Shown: piece by piece, positions 27,901 to 42,500 of the stretch
How the letters are laid out: each line of letters begins with the position of its first letter
Position numbering within the stretch: the stretch's first letter is position 1
NCBI RefSeq assembly: GCF_026151205.1
Contig: NW_026971782.1
Coordinates: forward strand, 1 to 64,000
DNA: 64,000 nucleotides
Direction: 5' to 3'
DNA from: Bolinopsis microptera
Taxonomy: Eukaryota; Ctenophora; Tentaculata; Lobata; Bolinopsidae
Translations under genes and position numbers: made by a program
The notes under the pieces: generated by a model
What the model saw: the letters and a program-made list of their open reading frames with translations, nothing else
The model's database searches: none
Told to the model about the DNA's origin: nothing

Positions 27901-30540
27901 CGGTATATATTTTAGCTTTCAGTTTCTGTTTCATTATCTTAAAATTTATTCCGCTTTTATTTTTATTTCCACTCTCGATTCCTTGCTAGCAGTCCGGTTA
28001 ATTTAGTACCTTTAGTGGGTCTCATTTTATCATTAGCTCTAATTAAAGAACCTCTCACCCTCTCAGAAAACTCCGTTTGGAGATATTCATATTCCTTATT
28101 ACGCTCTAAGTTATTAATTAAAGAACCTCTCAGTCTCACCCTCTCAGATTTTCAACGCTCCGTTCATTTTTATAGCTTTATTATTTTTATCTTTTACTAC
28201 ACTTACTAACACGTGCTTTACAAAGGAGCAATAGTTTGCGGAGGCATTCTAGAACGGTATATATTTTAGCTTTCAGTTTCTGTTTCATTATCTTAAAATT
28301 TATTCCGCTTTTATTTTTATTTCCACTCTCGATTCCTTGCTAGCAGTCCGGTTAATTTAGTACCTTTAGTGGGTCTCATTTTATCATTAGCTCTAATTAA
28401 AGAACCTCTCACCCTCTCAGAAAACTCCGTTTGGAGATATTCATATTCCTTATTACGCTCTAAGTTATTAATTAAAGAACCTCTCAGTCTCACCCTCTCA
28501 GATTTTCAACGCTCCGTTCATTTTTATAGCTTTATTATTTTTATCTTTTACTACACTTACTAACACGTGCTTTACAAAGGAGCAATAGTTTGCGGAGGCA
28601 TTCTAGAACGGTATATATTTTAGCTTTCAGTTTCTGTTTCATTATCTTAAAATTTATTCCGCTTTTATTTTTATTTCCACTCTCGATTCCTTGCTAGCAG
28701 TCCGGTTAATTTAGTACCTTTAGTGGGTCTCATTTTATCATTAGCTCTAATTAAAGAACCTCTCACCCTCTCAGAAAACTCCGTTTGGAGATATTCATAT
28801 TCCTTATTACGCTCTAAGTTATTAATTAAAGAACCTCTCAGTCTCACCCTCTCAGATTTTCAACGCTCCGTTCATTTTTATAGCTTTATTATTTTTATCT
28901 TTTTACTACACTTACTAACACGTGCTTTACAAAGGAGCAATAGTTTGCGGAGGCATTCTAGAACGGTATATATTTTAGCTTTCAGTTTCTGTTTCATTAT
29001 CTTAAAATTTATTCCGCTTTTATTTTTATTTCCACTCTCGATTCCTTGCTAGCAGTCCGGTTAATTTAGTACCTTTAGTGGGTCTCATTTTATCATTAGC
29101 TCTAATTAAAGAACCTCTCACCCTCTCAGAAAACTCCGTTTGGAGATATTCATATTCCTTATTACGCTCTAAGTTATTAATTAAAGAACCTCTCAGTCTC
29201 ACCCTCTCAGATTTTCAACGCTCCGTTCATTTTTATAGCTTTATTATTTTTATCTTTTTACTACACTTACTAACACGTGCTTTACAAAGGAGCAATAGTT
29301 TGCGGAGGCATTCTAGAACGGTATATATTTTAGCTTTCAGTTTCTGTTTCATTATCTTAAAATTTATTCCGCTTTTATTTTATTTCCACTCTCGATTCCT
29401 TGCTAGCAGTCCGGTTAATTTAGTACCTTTAGTGGGTCTCATTTTATCATTAGCTCTAATTAAAGAACCTCTCACCCTCTCAGAAAACTCCGTTTGGAGA
29501 TATTCATATTCCTTATTACGCTCTAAGTTATTAATTAAAGAACCTCTCAGTCTCACCCTCTCAGATTTCAACGCTCCGTTCATTTTTATAGCTTTATTAT
29601 TTTTATCTTTTTACTACACTTACTAACACGTGCTTTACAAAGGAGCAATAGTTTGCGGAGGCATTCTAGAACGGTATATATTTTAGCTTTCAGTTTCTGT
29701 TTCATTATCTTAAAATTTATTCCGCTTTTATTTTTATTTCCACTCTCGATTCCTTGCTAGCAGTCCGGTTAATTTAGTACCTTTAGTGGGTCTCATTTTA
29801 TCATTAGCTCTAATTAAAGAACCTCTCACCCTCTCAGAAAACTCCGTTTGGAGATATTCATATTCCTTATTACGCTCTAAGTTATTAATTAAAGAACCTC
29901 TCAGTCTCACCCTCTCAGATTTTCAACGCTCCGTTCATTTTTATAGCTTTATTATTTTTATCTTTTTACTACACTTACTAACACGTGCTTTACAAAGGAG
30001 CAATAGTTTGCGGAGGCATTCTAGAACGGTATATATTTTAGCTTTCAGTTTCTGTTTCATTATCTTAAAATTTATTCCGCTTTTATTTTTATTTCCACTC
30101 TCGATTCCTTGCTAGCAGTCCGGTTAATTTAGTACCTTTAGTGGGTCTCATTTTATCATTAGCTCTAATTAAAGAACCTCTCACCCTCTCAGAAAACTCC
30201 GTTTGGAGATATTCATATTCCTTATTACGCTCTAAGTTATTAATTAAAGAACCTCTCAGTCTCACCCTCTCAGATTTTCAACGCTCCGTTCATTTTTATA
30301 GCTTTATTATTTTTATCTTTTTACTACACTTACTAACACGTGCTTTACAAAGGAGCAATAGTTTGCGGAGGCATTCTAGAACGGTATATATTTTAGCTTT
30401 CAGTTTCTGTTTCATTATCTTAAAATTTATTCCGCTTTTATTTTTATTTCCACTCTCGATTCCTTGCTAGCAGTCCGGTTAATTTAGTACCTTTAGTGGG
30501 TCTCATTTTATCATTAGCTCTAATTAAAGAACCTCTCACC

Positions 30541-33500
30541 CTCTCAGAAAAACTCCGTTTGAGATATTCATATTCCTTATTACGCTCTAAGTTATTAATT
30601 AAAGAACCTCTCAGTCTCACCCTCTCAGATTTTCAACGCTCCGTTCATTTTTATAGCTTTATTATTTTTATCTTTTTACTACACTTACTAACACGTGCTT
30701 TACAAAGGAGCAATAGTTTTGCGGAGGCATTCTAGAACGGTAATATATTTTAGCTTTCAGTTTCTGTTTCATTATCTTACAATTTATTCCGCTTTTATTT
30801 TTATTTCCACTCTCGATTCCTTGCTAGCAGTCCGGTTAATTTAGTACCTTTAGTGGGTCTCATTTTATCATTAGCTCTAATTAAAGAACCTCTCACCCTC
30901 TCAGAAAACTCCGTTTGGAGATATTCATATTCCTTATTACGCTCTAAGTTATTAATTAAAGAACCTCTCAGTCTCACCCTCTCAGATTTTCAACGCTCCG
31001 TTCATTTTTATAGCTTTATTATTTTTATCTTTTTACTACACTTACTAACACGTGCTTACAAAGGAGCAATAGTTTGCGGAGGCATTCTAGAACGGTATAT
31101 ATTTTAGCTTTCAGTTTCTGTTTCATTATCTTAAAATTTATTCCGCTTTTATTTTTATTTCCACTCTCGATTCCTTGCTAGCAGTCCGGTTAATTTAGTA
31201 CCTTTAGTGGGTCTCATTTTATCATTAGCTCTAATTAAAGAACCTCTCACCCTCTCAGAAAACTCCGTTTGGAGATATTCATATTCTTATTACGCTCTAA
31301 GTTATTAATTAAAGAACCTCTCAGTCTCACCCTCTCAGATTTTCAACGCTCCGTTCATTTTTATAGCTTTATTATTTTATCTTTTTTACTACACTTACTA
31401 CACGTGCTTTACAAAGGAGCAATAGTTTGCGGAGGCATTCTAGAACGGTATATATTTTAGCTTTCAGTTTCAGTTTCATTATCTTAAAATTATTCCGCTT
31501 TTATTTTTATTTCCACTCTCGATTCCTTGCTAGCAGTCCGGTTAATTTAGTACCTTTAGTGGGTCTCATTTTATCATTAGCTCTAATTAAAGAACCTCTC
31601 ACCCTCTCAGAAAACTCCGTTTGGGGAGATATTCATATTCCTTATTACGCTCTAAGTTATTAATTAAAGAACCTCTCAGTCTCACCCTCTCAGATTTCAA
31701 CGCTCGTTTCATTTTTTTACGCTTTATTATTTTTATCTTTTTACTACACTTACTAACACGTGACTTTACAAAGGAGCAATAGTTTTGCGGTGGCATTCTA
31801 GAACGGTATTATATTTTAGCTTTCTGTTTCTGTTTCATATCTTAAATTTATTCCGCTTTTATTTTTATTTCCACTCTCGATTCCTTGTAGCATTCCGGTT
31901 AATTTGTACCTTTAGTGGCGTCTCATTTTATCTTAGCTCTAATTAAAGAACTCTCACCCTCTCAGGAAAACTCGTTTGGAGATATTCATATTCCTTTATT
32001 ACGCTCTTGTATTAATTAAAGAACTCTCAGTCACACCTCTCAGATTTTCAACGCTCCGTTTCATTTTTATATGCCTTTATTATTTTTATCTTTATACTAC
32101 ACTTACCTAAACACGTGCCTTTACAAAGGAGAATAGTTTGGGAGGCATTCTAGAACGGTATATATTTTAGCTTTCAGGTTTCTGTTTCATTATCTAAAAT
32201 GTATTCCGCTTTTATTTTTATTTCCACTCCCGATTCATTGCTTTAGCTCAGTCCGGTTAATTTAGTACCTTTAGCTGGGTCTCATTTTATCATTAGCTCT
32301 AATTAAAGAACCTCTCACCCTCTCAGAAAAACTCCGTTTGGAGATATTCATATTCCTTATTACGCTCTAAGTTATTAATTAAAGAACCTCTCAGTCTCAC
32401 CCTCTCAGATTTTCAACGCTCTCGTTCATTTTTATAGCTTTATTATTTTTTATCTTTTTACTACACTTACTAACACGTGCTTTACAAAGGAGCAATAGTT
32501 TGCGGAGGCATTCTAGAACGGTATATATTTTAGCTTTCAGTTTCTGTTTCATTATCTTAAAATTTATTCCGCTTTTATTTTTATTTCCACTCTCGATTCC
32601 TTGCTAGCAGTCCGGTTAATTTAGTACCTTTAGTGGGTCTCATTTATCATTAGCTCTAATTAAAGAACCTCTCACCCTCTCAGAAAACTCCGTTTGGAGA
32701 TATTCATATTCCTTATTACGCTCTATTTATTAATTAAAGAACCTCTCAGTCTCACCCTCTCAGATTTTCAACGCTCCGTTCATTTTTATAGCTTTATTAT
32801 TTTTATCTTTTTACTACACTTACTAACACGTGCTTTACAAAGGAGCAATAGTTTGCGGAGGCATTCTAGAACGGTATATATTTTAGCTTTCAGTTTCTGT
32901 TTCATTATCTTAAAAATTTATTCCGCTTTTATTTTTATTTCCACTCTCGATTCCTTGCTAGCAGTCCGTTAATTTAGTAACCTTTAGTGGGTCTCATTTT
33001 ATCATTAGCTTCTAATTAAAGAGACCTCTCAACCCTCTCAGAAAACTCCGTTTTGGAGATATTCATAATCCTTATTACGCTCTAAGTTATTAATTAAAGA
33101 ACCTCTCAGTCTCGACCCTCTCAGATTTTCAACGCTCCGTTCATTTTTATAGCTTTATTATTTTTAACTTTTTACTACACTTACTAACACGTGCTTTACA
33201 AAGGAGCATTAGTTTGCGGAGGCATTCTAGAACGGTATATATTTTAGCTTTTCAGTTTCTGTTTCATTATCTTAAAATTTATTCCGCTTTTATTTTATTT
33301 CCACTCTCGATTCCTTGCTAGCAGTCCGTTAATTTAGTACCTTTAGTGGGTCTCATTTTATCATTAGCTCTAATTAAAAGAACCTCTCACCCTCTCAGAA
33401 AACTCCGTTTGGAGATATTCATATTCCTTATTACGCTCTAGTTATTAATTAAAGAACCTCTCAGTCTCACCCTCTCAGATTTTCAACGCTCCGTTCATTT

Positions 33501-36500
33501 TTATAGCTTTATTATTTTTAATCTTTTTTACTACACTTACTAACACGTGCTTTACAAAGGAGCAATAGTTTTGCGGAGGCATTCTAGAACGGTATATAAT
33601 TTAGCTTTCAGTTTCTGTTTCATTATCTTAAAATTTATTCCGCTTTTATTTTTATTTCCACTCTCGATTCCTTGCTAGCAGTCCGGTTAATTAGTACCTT
33701 TAGTGGGTCCTCATTTATCATTAGCTCTATTATAAGAACCTCTCACCCTCTCAGAAAACTCCGTTTGGAGATATTCATATTCCTTAGTTCGCTCTGAAGT
33801 TTTTAATTAAAGAACCTCTCAGTCTCACCCTCTCAGATTTTTCAACGCTCCGTTCATTTTTATAGCTTTATTAATTTTTATCTTTTTACTACACTTACTA
33901 ACACGTGCTTTACAAAGGAGCAATAGTTTGCGGAGGCATTCTAGAACGGTATATATTTAGCTTTCAGTTTTCTGTTTCATTTCTTAAGATTTTATTCCGC
34001 TTTTATTTTATTTCCACTCTCGATTCCTTGCTAGCAGTCCGGTTAATTTAGTACCTTTAGTGGGTCTCATTTTATCATTAGCTCTAATTAAAGAACCTCT
34101 CACCCTCTCAGAAAACTCCGTTTGGAGATATTCATATTCCTTATTACGCTCTAAGTTATTAATTAAAGAACCTCTCAGTCTCACCCTCTCAGATTTTCAA
34201 CGCTCCGTTCATTTTATAGCTTTATTATTTTTATCTTTTTACTACACTTACTAACACGTGCTTTACAAAGGAGCAATAGTTTGCGGAGGCATTCTAGAAC
34301 GGTATATATTTTAGCTTTCAGTTTCTGTTTCATTATCTTAAAATTTTATTCCGCTTTTATTTTATTTCCACTCTCGATTCCTTGCTAGCAGTCCGGTTAA
34401 TTTAGTACCTTTAGTGGGTCTCATTTATCATTAGCTCTAATTAAAGAACCTCTCACCCTCTCAGAAAACTCCGTTTGGGAGATATTCATATTCCTTATTA
34501 CGCTCTAAGTTATTAATTAAAGAACCTCTCAGTCTCACCCTCTCAGATTTTCATCGCTCCGTTCATTTTTATACTTTATTATTTTATCTTTTTACTACAC
34601 TTACTAACACGTGCTTTACAAAGGAGCAATAGTTTGCGGAGGCTTTCTAGAACGGTATATATTTTAGCTTTCAGTTTCTGTTTTCATTATCTTAAAATTT
34701 ATTCCGCTTTTATTTTATTTCCACTCTCGATTCCTTGCTAGCAGTCCGGTTAATTTAGTACCTTTAGTGGGTCTCATTTTATCATTAGCTCTAATTAAAG
34801 AACCTCTCACCCTCTCAGAAAACTCCGTTTGGAGATATTCATATTCCTTATTACGCTCTAAGTTATTAATTAAAGAACCTCTCAGTCTCACCCTCTCAGA
34901 TTTTCAACGCTCCGTTCATTTTTATAGCTTTATTATTTTTATCTTTTTACTACACTTACTAACACGTGCTTTACAAAGGAGCAATAGTTTGCGGAGGCAT
35001 TCTAGAACGGTATATATTTTAGCTTTCAGTTTCTGTTTTCATTATCTTAAAATTTATCCGCTTTTATTTTTATTTCCACGCTCGATTCCTTGCTAGCAGT
35101 CCGGTTAATTTAGTACCTTTAGTGGGTCTCATTTTATCATTAGCTCTAATTAAAGAACCTCTCACCCGTCTCAGAAAACTCCGTTTGGAGATATTCATAT
35201 TCCTTATTACGCTCTAAGTTATTAATTAAAGAACCTCTCAGTCTCACCCTCTCAGATTTTCAACGCTCCGTCATTTTTATAGCTTTATTATTTTTATCTT
35301 TTACTACAACTTACTAACACTGCTTTACAAAAGTAGCAATAGTTTTGCGGAGGCATTCTAGAACGGTATATATTTTAGCTTTCAGTTCTGTTTCATTATC
35401 TAAAATTTATTCCGCTTTTATTATTTATTTCCACTCTCGATTCCTTGCTAGCAGTCCGGTTAATTTAGTACCTTTAGTGGGTCCTCATTTATCATTAGCT
35501 CTAATTAAAGAACCTCTCACCCTCTCAGAAAACTCCGTTTGGAGATATTCATATTCCTTATTACGCTCTAAGTTATTAATTAAAGAACCTCTCAGTCTCA
35601 CCCTCTCAGATTTTCAACGCTCCGTTCATTTTTATAGCTTTATTATTTTTATCTTTTTACTACACTTACTAACACGTGCTTTACAAAGGAGCAATAGTTT
35701 TGGCGGAGGCATTCTAGAACGGTATATATTTTAGCTTTCAGTTTTCTGTTTCATTATCTTAAAAATTTTTCCGCTTTTATTTTTATTTCCACTCTCGATT
35801 CCTTGCTAGCAGTCCGGTTAATTTAGTACCTTTAGTGGGTCTCATTTTATCATTAGCTCTAAATAAAGAACCTCTCACCCTCTCAGTAAACTCCGTTTGG
35901 AGATATTCATATTCCTTATTACGCTCTAAGTTATTAATTAAAAACCTCTTCAGTCTCACCCTCTCAGATTTTCAACGCTCCGTTCATTTTTAGCTTTTAT
36001 TATTTTTATCTTTTTACTACACTTACTAACACTTGCTTTACAAGGAGCAATAGTTTGCGGAGGCATTCTAGAACTTATATATTTTAGCTTTCAGTTTCTG
36101 TTTCATTATCTTAAAATTTATTCCGCTTTATTTTTATTTCCACTCTCGATTCCTTGCTAGCAGTCCGTTAATTTAGTACCTTTAGTGGGTCTCAGTTTAT
36201 CATTAGCTCTAATTAAAGAACCTCTCACCCCTCCAGAAAACTCCGTTTGGAGATATTCATATTCCTTATTACGCTCTAAGTTTATTATTAAAGAACCTCT
36301 CAGTCTCACCCTCTCAGATTTTCAACGCTCCGTCATTTTTATAGCTTTATTTTTTATCTTTTTTACTACACTTACTAACACGTGCTTTACAAAGAGCAAT
36401 AGTTTGCGGAGGCATTCTAGAACGGTATATATTTTAGCTTTCAGTTCTGTTTCATTATCTTAAAATTTATTCCGCTTTTATTTTTATTTCCACTCTCGAT

Positions 36501-39500
36501 TCCTTGCTAGCAGTCCGGTTAATTTAGTACCTTTAGTGGGTCTCATTTAATCATTAGCTCTAATTAATGAACCTCTCACCCTCTCAGAAAACTCCGTTTG
36601 GAGATATTCATATTCCTTATTACGCTCTAAGTTATTAATTAAAGAACCTCTCAGTCTCACCCTCTCAGATTTTCAACGCTCCGTTCATTTTTATAGCTTT
36701 ATTATTTTTATCTTTTTACTACACTTACTAACACGTGCTTTACAAAGGATCAATAGTTTGCGAGGCATTCTAGAACGGTATATATTTTAGCTTTCAGTTT
36801 CTGTTTCATTATCTTAAAAATTTATTCCGCTTTTATTTTTATTTCCACTCGATTCCTTGCTAGCAGTCCGGTTAATTTAGTACCTTTAGTGGGTCTCATT
36901 TTATCATTAGCTCTAAATTAAAGAACCTCTCACCCTCTCAGAAACTCCGTTTGGAGATATTCATATTCCTTATTACGCTCTAAGTTATTAATTAAAGAAC
37001 CTCTCAGTCTCACCCTCTCAGATTTTCAACGCTCCGTTCATTTTTATAGCTTTATTATTTTTATCTTTTTACTACACTTACTAACACACGTGCTTTACAA
37101 AGGAGCAATAGTTTGCGGGAGGCATTCTAGAACGGTATATATTTTAGCTTCAGTTTCTGTTTCATTATCTTAAATTTATTCGCTTTTATTTTTATTTCCA
37201 CTCTCGATTCCTTGCTAGCAGTCCGGTTAATTTAGTACTTTAGTGGGTCTCATTTTATCATTAGCTCTATTAAAGAACCTCTCACCCTCTCAGAAAACTC
37301 CGTTTGGAGATATTCATATTCCTTATTACCTCTAAGTTATTAATTAAAGAACCTCTCAGTCTCACCCTCTCAGATTTTCAACGCTCCGTTCATTTTTATA
37401 GCTTTATTATTTTTATCTTTTACTACACTTACTACACGTGCTTTACAAAGGAGCAATATTTGCGGAGGCATTCTAGAACGGTATATATTTTAGCTTTCAG
37501 TTTCTGTTCATTATCTTAAAATTTATTCCGCTTTTATTTTTATTTCCACTCTCGATTCCTTGCTATCAGTCCGGTTAATTTAGTACCTTTAGTGGGGTCT
37601 CATTTATCATTAGCTCTATTAAAGAACCTCTCACCCTCTCAGAAAAACCCGTTTGGGAGATATTCATATTCCTTATTACGCTCTAAGTTATTAATTAAAG
37701 AACCTCTCAGTCTCACCCTCTCAGATTTTCAACGCTCCGTTCATTTTTATAGCTTTATTATTTTATCTTTTACTACACTTACTAACACGTGCTTTACAAA
37801 GGACAATAGTTTGCGGAGGCATTCTAGAACGTATATATTTTAGCTTTCAGTTTTCTGTTTCATTATCTTAAAATTTATTCCGCTTTATTTTTATTTCCAC
37901 TCTCGATCCTTGCTAGCAGTCCGGTTAATTTTAGTACCTTTAGGTGGGTCTCATATTATCATTAGCTCTAATTAAAGAACCTCTCACCCTCTCAGAAAAC
38001 TCCGTTTGGAGATATTCATATTTCCTTATTACGCTCTAAGTTATTAATTAAAGAACCTCTCAGTCTCACCCTCTCAGATTTTCAACGCTCCGTTCATTTT
38101 ATAGCTTTATTATTTTTATCTTTTTACTACACTTACTAACACGTGCTTTACAAAGGAGCAATAGTTTGCGGAGGCCATTCTAGAACGGTATATATTTTAG
38201 CTTTCAGTTCTGTTTCATTATCTTAAAATTTATTCCGCTTTATTTTTATTTCCACTCTCGATTCCTTGCTAGCAGTCCGGTTAATTTAGTACCTTTAGTG
38301 GGTCCTCATTTTATCATTAGCTCTAATTAAAGAACCTCTCACCCTCTCAGAAAACTCCGTTTGGAGATATTCATATTCCTTATTACGCTCTAAGTTATTA
38401 ATTAAAGAAACCTCTCAGTCTCACCCTGCTCGAGATTTTAACGCTCCGTTCATTTTTATAGCTTTATTATTTTTATCTTTTTACTACACTTACTAACACG
38501 TGGCTTTACAAAGGAGCAATAGTTTGCGGAGGCATTCTAGAACGGTATAGTTTTTAGCTTTCAGTTCTGTTTCATTATCTTAAAATTTATTCCGCTTTTT
38601 TTTTATTTCCACTCTCGATTCCTTGCTAGCAGTCCCGGTTAATTTAGTACCTTTATGGGTCTCATTTTATCATTAGCTCTAATTAAGAACCTCTCACCCT
38701 CTCAGAAAACTCCGTTTTTGAGATATTCATATTCCTATTTACGCCTAAGTTATTAATTAAAGAACCTCTCAGTTCTCACCCTCTCAGATTTTCAACGCTC
38801 CGTTCATTTTTTATAGCTTTATTATTTTTATCTAGTTTACTACACTTACTAACACGTGCTTTACAAAGGAGCAATAGTTTGCGGAGGCATTCTAGAACGG
38901 TATATATTTTAGCTTTCAGTTTCTGTTTCATTATCTTAAAATTTTATTCCGCTTTTATTTTTATTTCCACTCTCGATTCCTTGCTAGCAGTCCCGGTTAA
39001 TTTAGTACCTTTAGTGGGTCTCATTTTTTCATTAGCTCTAATTAAAGAACCTCTCACCCTCTCAGAAAACTCCGTTTGGAGATATTCATATTCCTTATTA
39101 CGCTCTAAGTTATAAGTAAAGAACCTCTCAGTCTCACCCTCGTCAGATTTTCAATCGCTCCGTTCTTTTTATAGCTTTTATTATTTTTATCTTTTTACTA
39201 CACTTACTAACACGTGCTTTACAAAGGAGCAATAGTTTGCGGAGGCATTCTAGAACGGTATATATTTTAGCTTCAGTTCTGTTTCATTATCTTAAAATTT
39301 ATCCGCTTTATTTTTATTTCCACTCTCGATTCCTTGCTAGCAGTCCGTTAATTTAGTACCTTTAGTGGGTCTCATTTTATCATTAGCTCTAATTAAAGAA
39401 CCTCTCACCCTCTCAGAAAACTCCGTTTGGAGATATTCATATTCCTTATTACGCTCTAAGTTATTAATTAAAGAACCTCTCAGTCTCACCCTCTCATATT

Positions 39501-42500
39501 TTCAACGCTCCGTTCATTTTTATTAGCTTTTATTATTTTTTATCTTTTTTACTACACTTACTAACACGTGCTTACAAAGGAGCAATAGTTTGCGGAGGCA
39601 TTCTAGAACGGTATATATTTTAGCTTTCAGTTTCTGTTTCATTATCTTAAAATTTATTCCGCTTTTATTTTTATTTCCAACTCTCGATTCCTTGCTAGCA
39701 GTCCGGTTAATTTAGTACCTTTAGTGGGTCTCATTTTATCATTAGCTCTAATAAAAGAACCTCTCACCCTCTCAGAAAACTCCGTTTTGGAGATATTCAG
39801 TATTCCTTATTACGCTCTAAGTTATTAATTAAAGAACCTCTCAGGTCTCACCCTCTCAGATTTTCAACGCTCCGTTCATTTTATAGCTTTTATTATTTTA
39901 TCTTTTTACTACACTTACTAAACGTGCTTTACAAAGGAGCAATAGTTTGCGGAGGCATTCTAGAACGGTATATATTTTAGCTTTCAGTTTCTGTTTCATT
40001 ATCTTAAAATTTATTCCGCTTTTATTTTATTTCCACTCTCGATTCCTTGCTAGCAGTCCGGTTAATTTAGTACCTTTAGTGGGTCTCATTTTATCATAAG
40101 CTCTAATTAAAGAACCTCTCACCCTCTCAGAAAACTCCGTTTGGAGATATTCATATTCCTTATTACGCTCTAAGTTATTAATTAAAGAACCTCTAGTCTC
40201 ATCACCCTCTCAGATTTTCAACGCTCCGTTCATTTTTATAGCTTTATTATTTTTATCTTTTTACTACACTTACTAACACGTGCTTTAACAAAGGAGCAAT
40301 AGTTTTGCGAGGCATTTCTATAACGGTATATATTTTAGCTTTCAGTTTCTGTTTCATTATCTTAAAATTTATTCCGCTTTTATTTTTATTTCCACTCTCG
40401 ATTCCTTGCTAGCAGTCCGGTTAATTAGTACCTTTAGTGGGTCTCATTTTATCATTAGCTCTAATTAAAGAACCTCTCACCCTCTCAGAAAACTCCGTTT
40501 GGAGATATTCATATTCCTTATTACGCTCTAAGTTATTAATTAAAGAACCTCTCAGTCTCACCCTCTCATATTTTCAACTCTCCGTCATTTTTATAGCTTT
40601 ATTATTTTTATCTTTTACTACACTTACTAACACGTGCTTTACAAAGGAGCAATAGTTTGCGGAGGCATTCTAGAACGGTATATATTTTAGCTTTCAGTTT
40701 CTGTTTCATTATCTTAAAATTTATTCCGCTTTTATTTTATTTCCACTCTCGATTCCTTGCTAGCAGTCCGGTTAATTTAGTACCTTTAGTGGTCTCATTT
40801 TATCATTAGCTCTAATTAAAGAACTCTCACCCTCTCAGAAAACTCCGTTTGGAGATATTCATATTCCTTATTACGCTCTAAGTTTTAATTTAAAGAACCT
40901 CTCAGTCTCACCCTCTCAGATTTTCAACGCTCCGTTCATTTTTATAGCTTTAATTATTTTTATCTTTTTACTACACTTTACTAACACGTCTTTACAAAGG
41001 AGCAATAGTTTGCGGAGGCATTCTAGAACGGTAATATATTTTAGCTTTCAGTTTCTGTTTCATATCTTAAAATTTATTCCGCTTTTATTTTTATTTCCCC
41101 ACTCTCGATTCCTTGCTAGCAGTCCGGTTAATTTAGTACCTTTAGTGGTCTCATTTTATCATTAGCTCTAATTAAAGAACCTCTCACCCTCTCAGAAAAC
41201 TCCGTTTGGAGATATTCATATTCCGTATTACGCTCTAAGTTATTAATTAAAGAACCTCTCAGTCTCACCCTCTCAGATTTTCAACGCTCCGTTCATTTTT
41301 ATAGCTTTATTATTTTTATCTTTTTACTACACTTACTAACACGTGCTTTACAAAGGAGCAATAGTTTGCGGAGGCATTCTGGAACGGTATATATTTAGCT
41401 TTCAGTTCTGTTTCATTATCTTAAAATTTATTCCGCTTTTATTTTTATTCACTCTCGAATTCCTTGCTAGCAGTCCGGTTAATTTAGTACCTTTTAGTGG
41501 GTCTCATTTTATCATTAGCTCTAATTAAAGACCTCTCACCCTCTCAGAAAACTCCGTTTTGGGATATTCATATTCCTTATAACGCTCTAAGTTATTAATT
41601 AAAGAACCTCTCAGTCTCACCCTCTCAGATTTTCAACGCTCCGTTCATTTTTATAGCTTTATTATTTTTATCTTTTTACTACACTTACTAACACGTGCTT
41701 TTACAAAGGAGCAATAGTTTGCGGAGGCATTCTAGAACGTATATATTTTAGCTTTCATTTCTGTTTCATTATCTTAAATTTATTCCGCTTTTATTTTTAT
41801 TTCCACTCTCGATCCTTGCTAGCAGTCCGGTTAATTTAGTACCTTAGTGGGTCTCATTTTATCATTAGCTCTAATTAAAGAACCTCTCACCCTCTCAGAA
41901 AACTCCGTTTGGAGATATTCATATCCTTATTACGCTCTAAGTTATTAATTAAAGAACCTCTCAGTCTCACCCTCTCAGATTTTCAACGCTCCGTTCATTT
42001 TTAATAGCTTATTATTTTATCTTTTTACTACACTTACTAACACGTGCTTTACAAAGGAGGCAATAGTTTGCGGAGGCATTCTAGAACGGTATATATTTTA
42101 GCTTTCAGTTTCTGTTTCATTATCTTAAATTTATTCCGCTTTTATTTTTATTTCCACTCTCGATTCCTTGCTAGCAGTCCGGTTAATTTAGTACCTTTAG
42201 TGGGTCTCATTTTATCATTAGCTCTAATTAAAGAACCTCTCACCCTCTCAGAAAACTCCGTTTGGAGATATTCATATTCCTTATTACGCTCTAAGTTATT
42301 ATTAAAGAACCTCTCAGTCTCACCCTCTCAGATTTTCAACGCTCCGTTCATTTTTATAGCTTTATTATTTTTATCTTTTACTACACTTACTAACACGTGC
42401 TTTACAAAGGAGCAATAGTTTGCGGAGGCATTCTAGAACGGTATATATTTTAGCTTTCAGTTTCTGTTTCATTAATCTTAAAATTTATTCCGCTTTTATT

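Larger units (their letters stand above)
8771..30540 (+). repeat. Near-invariant family A satellite array (about 61 units)
   Basis: Tandem 355-bp units in one orientation. Between 9,202 and 30,496 there are exactly 60 unit intervals. Nearly all are 355 bp and six are 354 bp. The shortened ones trace to a missing T near 10,519, 21,426, 28,195, 28,549, 29,380 and 29,567. I noticed no substitution between copies. The hand-counted unit is 33.8% GC and 62% pyrimidine on this strand. A unit of about 355 bp is close to two nucleosome repeats, common for plant and animal satellites. Such homogeneity means very recent amplification or consensus and assembly homogenisation. Open frames of 109 codons recur once per unit but start at GTG and are not credible genes. 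Confidence 0.98.

Noticed and set aside
29078-29626. A longer 182-codon open frame spanning two A units.
   Set aside because: It arises because one T is missing near 29,380, making that unit 354 bp and keeping the frame into the next unit. It is a by-product of an indel, not a gene.
8771-30540. CRISPR-like regular repetition.
   Set aside because: The 355-bp units abut directly with no short repeats alternating with unique spacers, and there are no cas genes.
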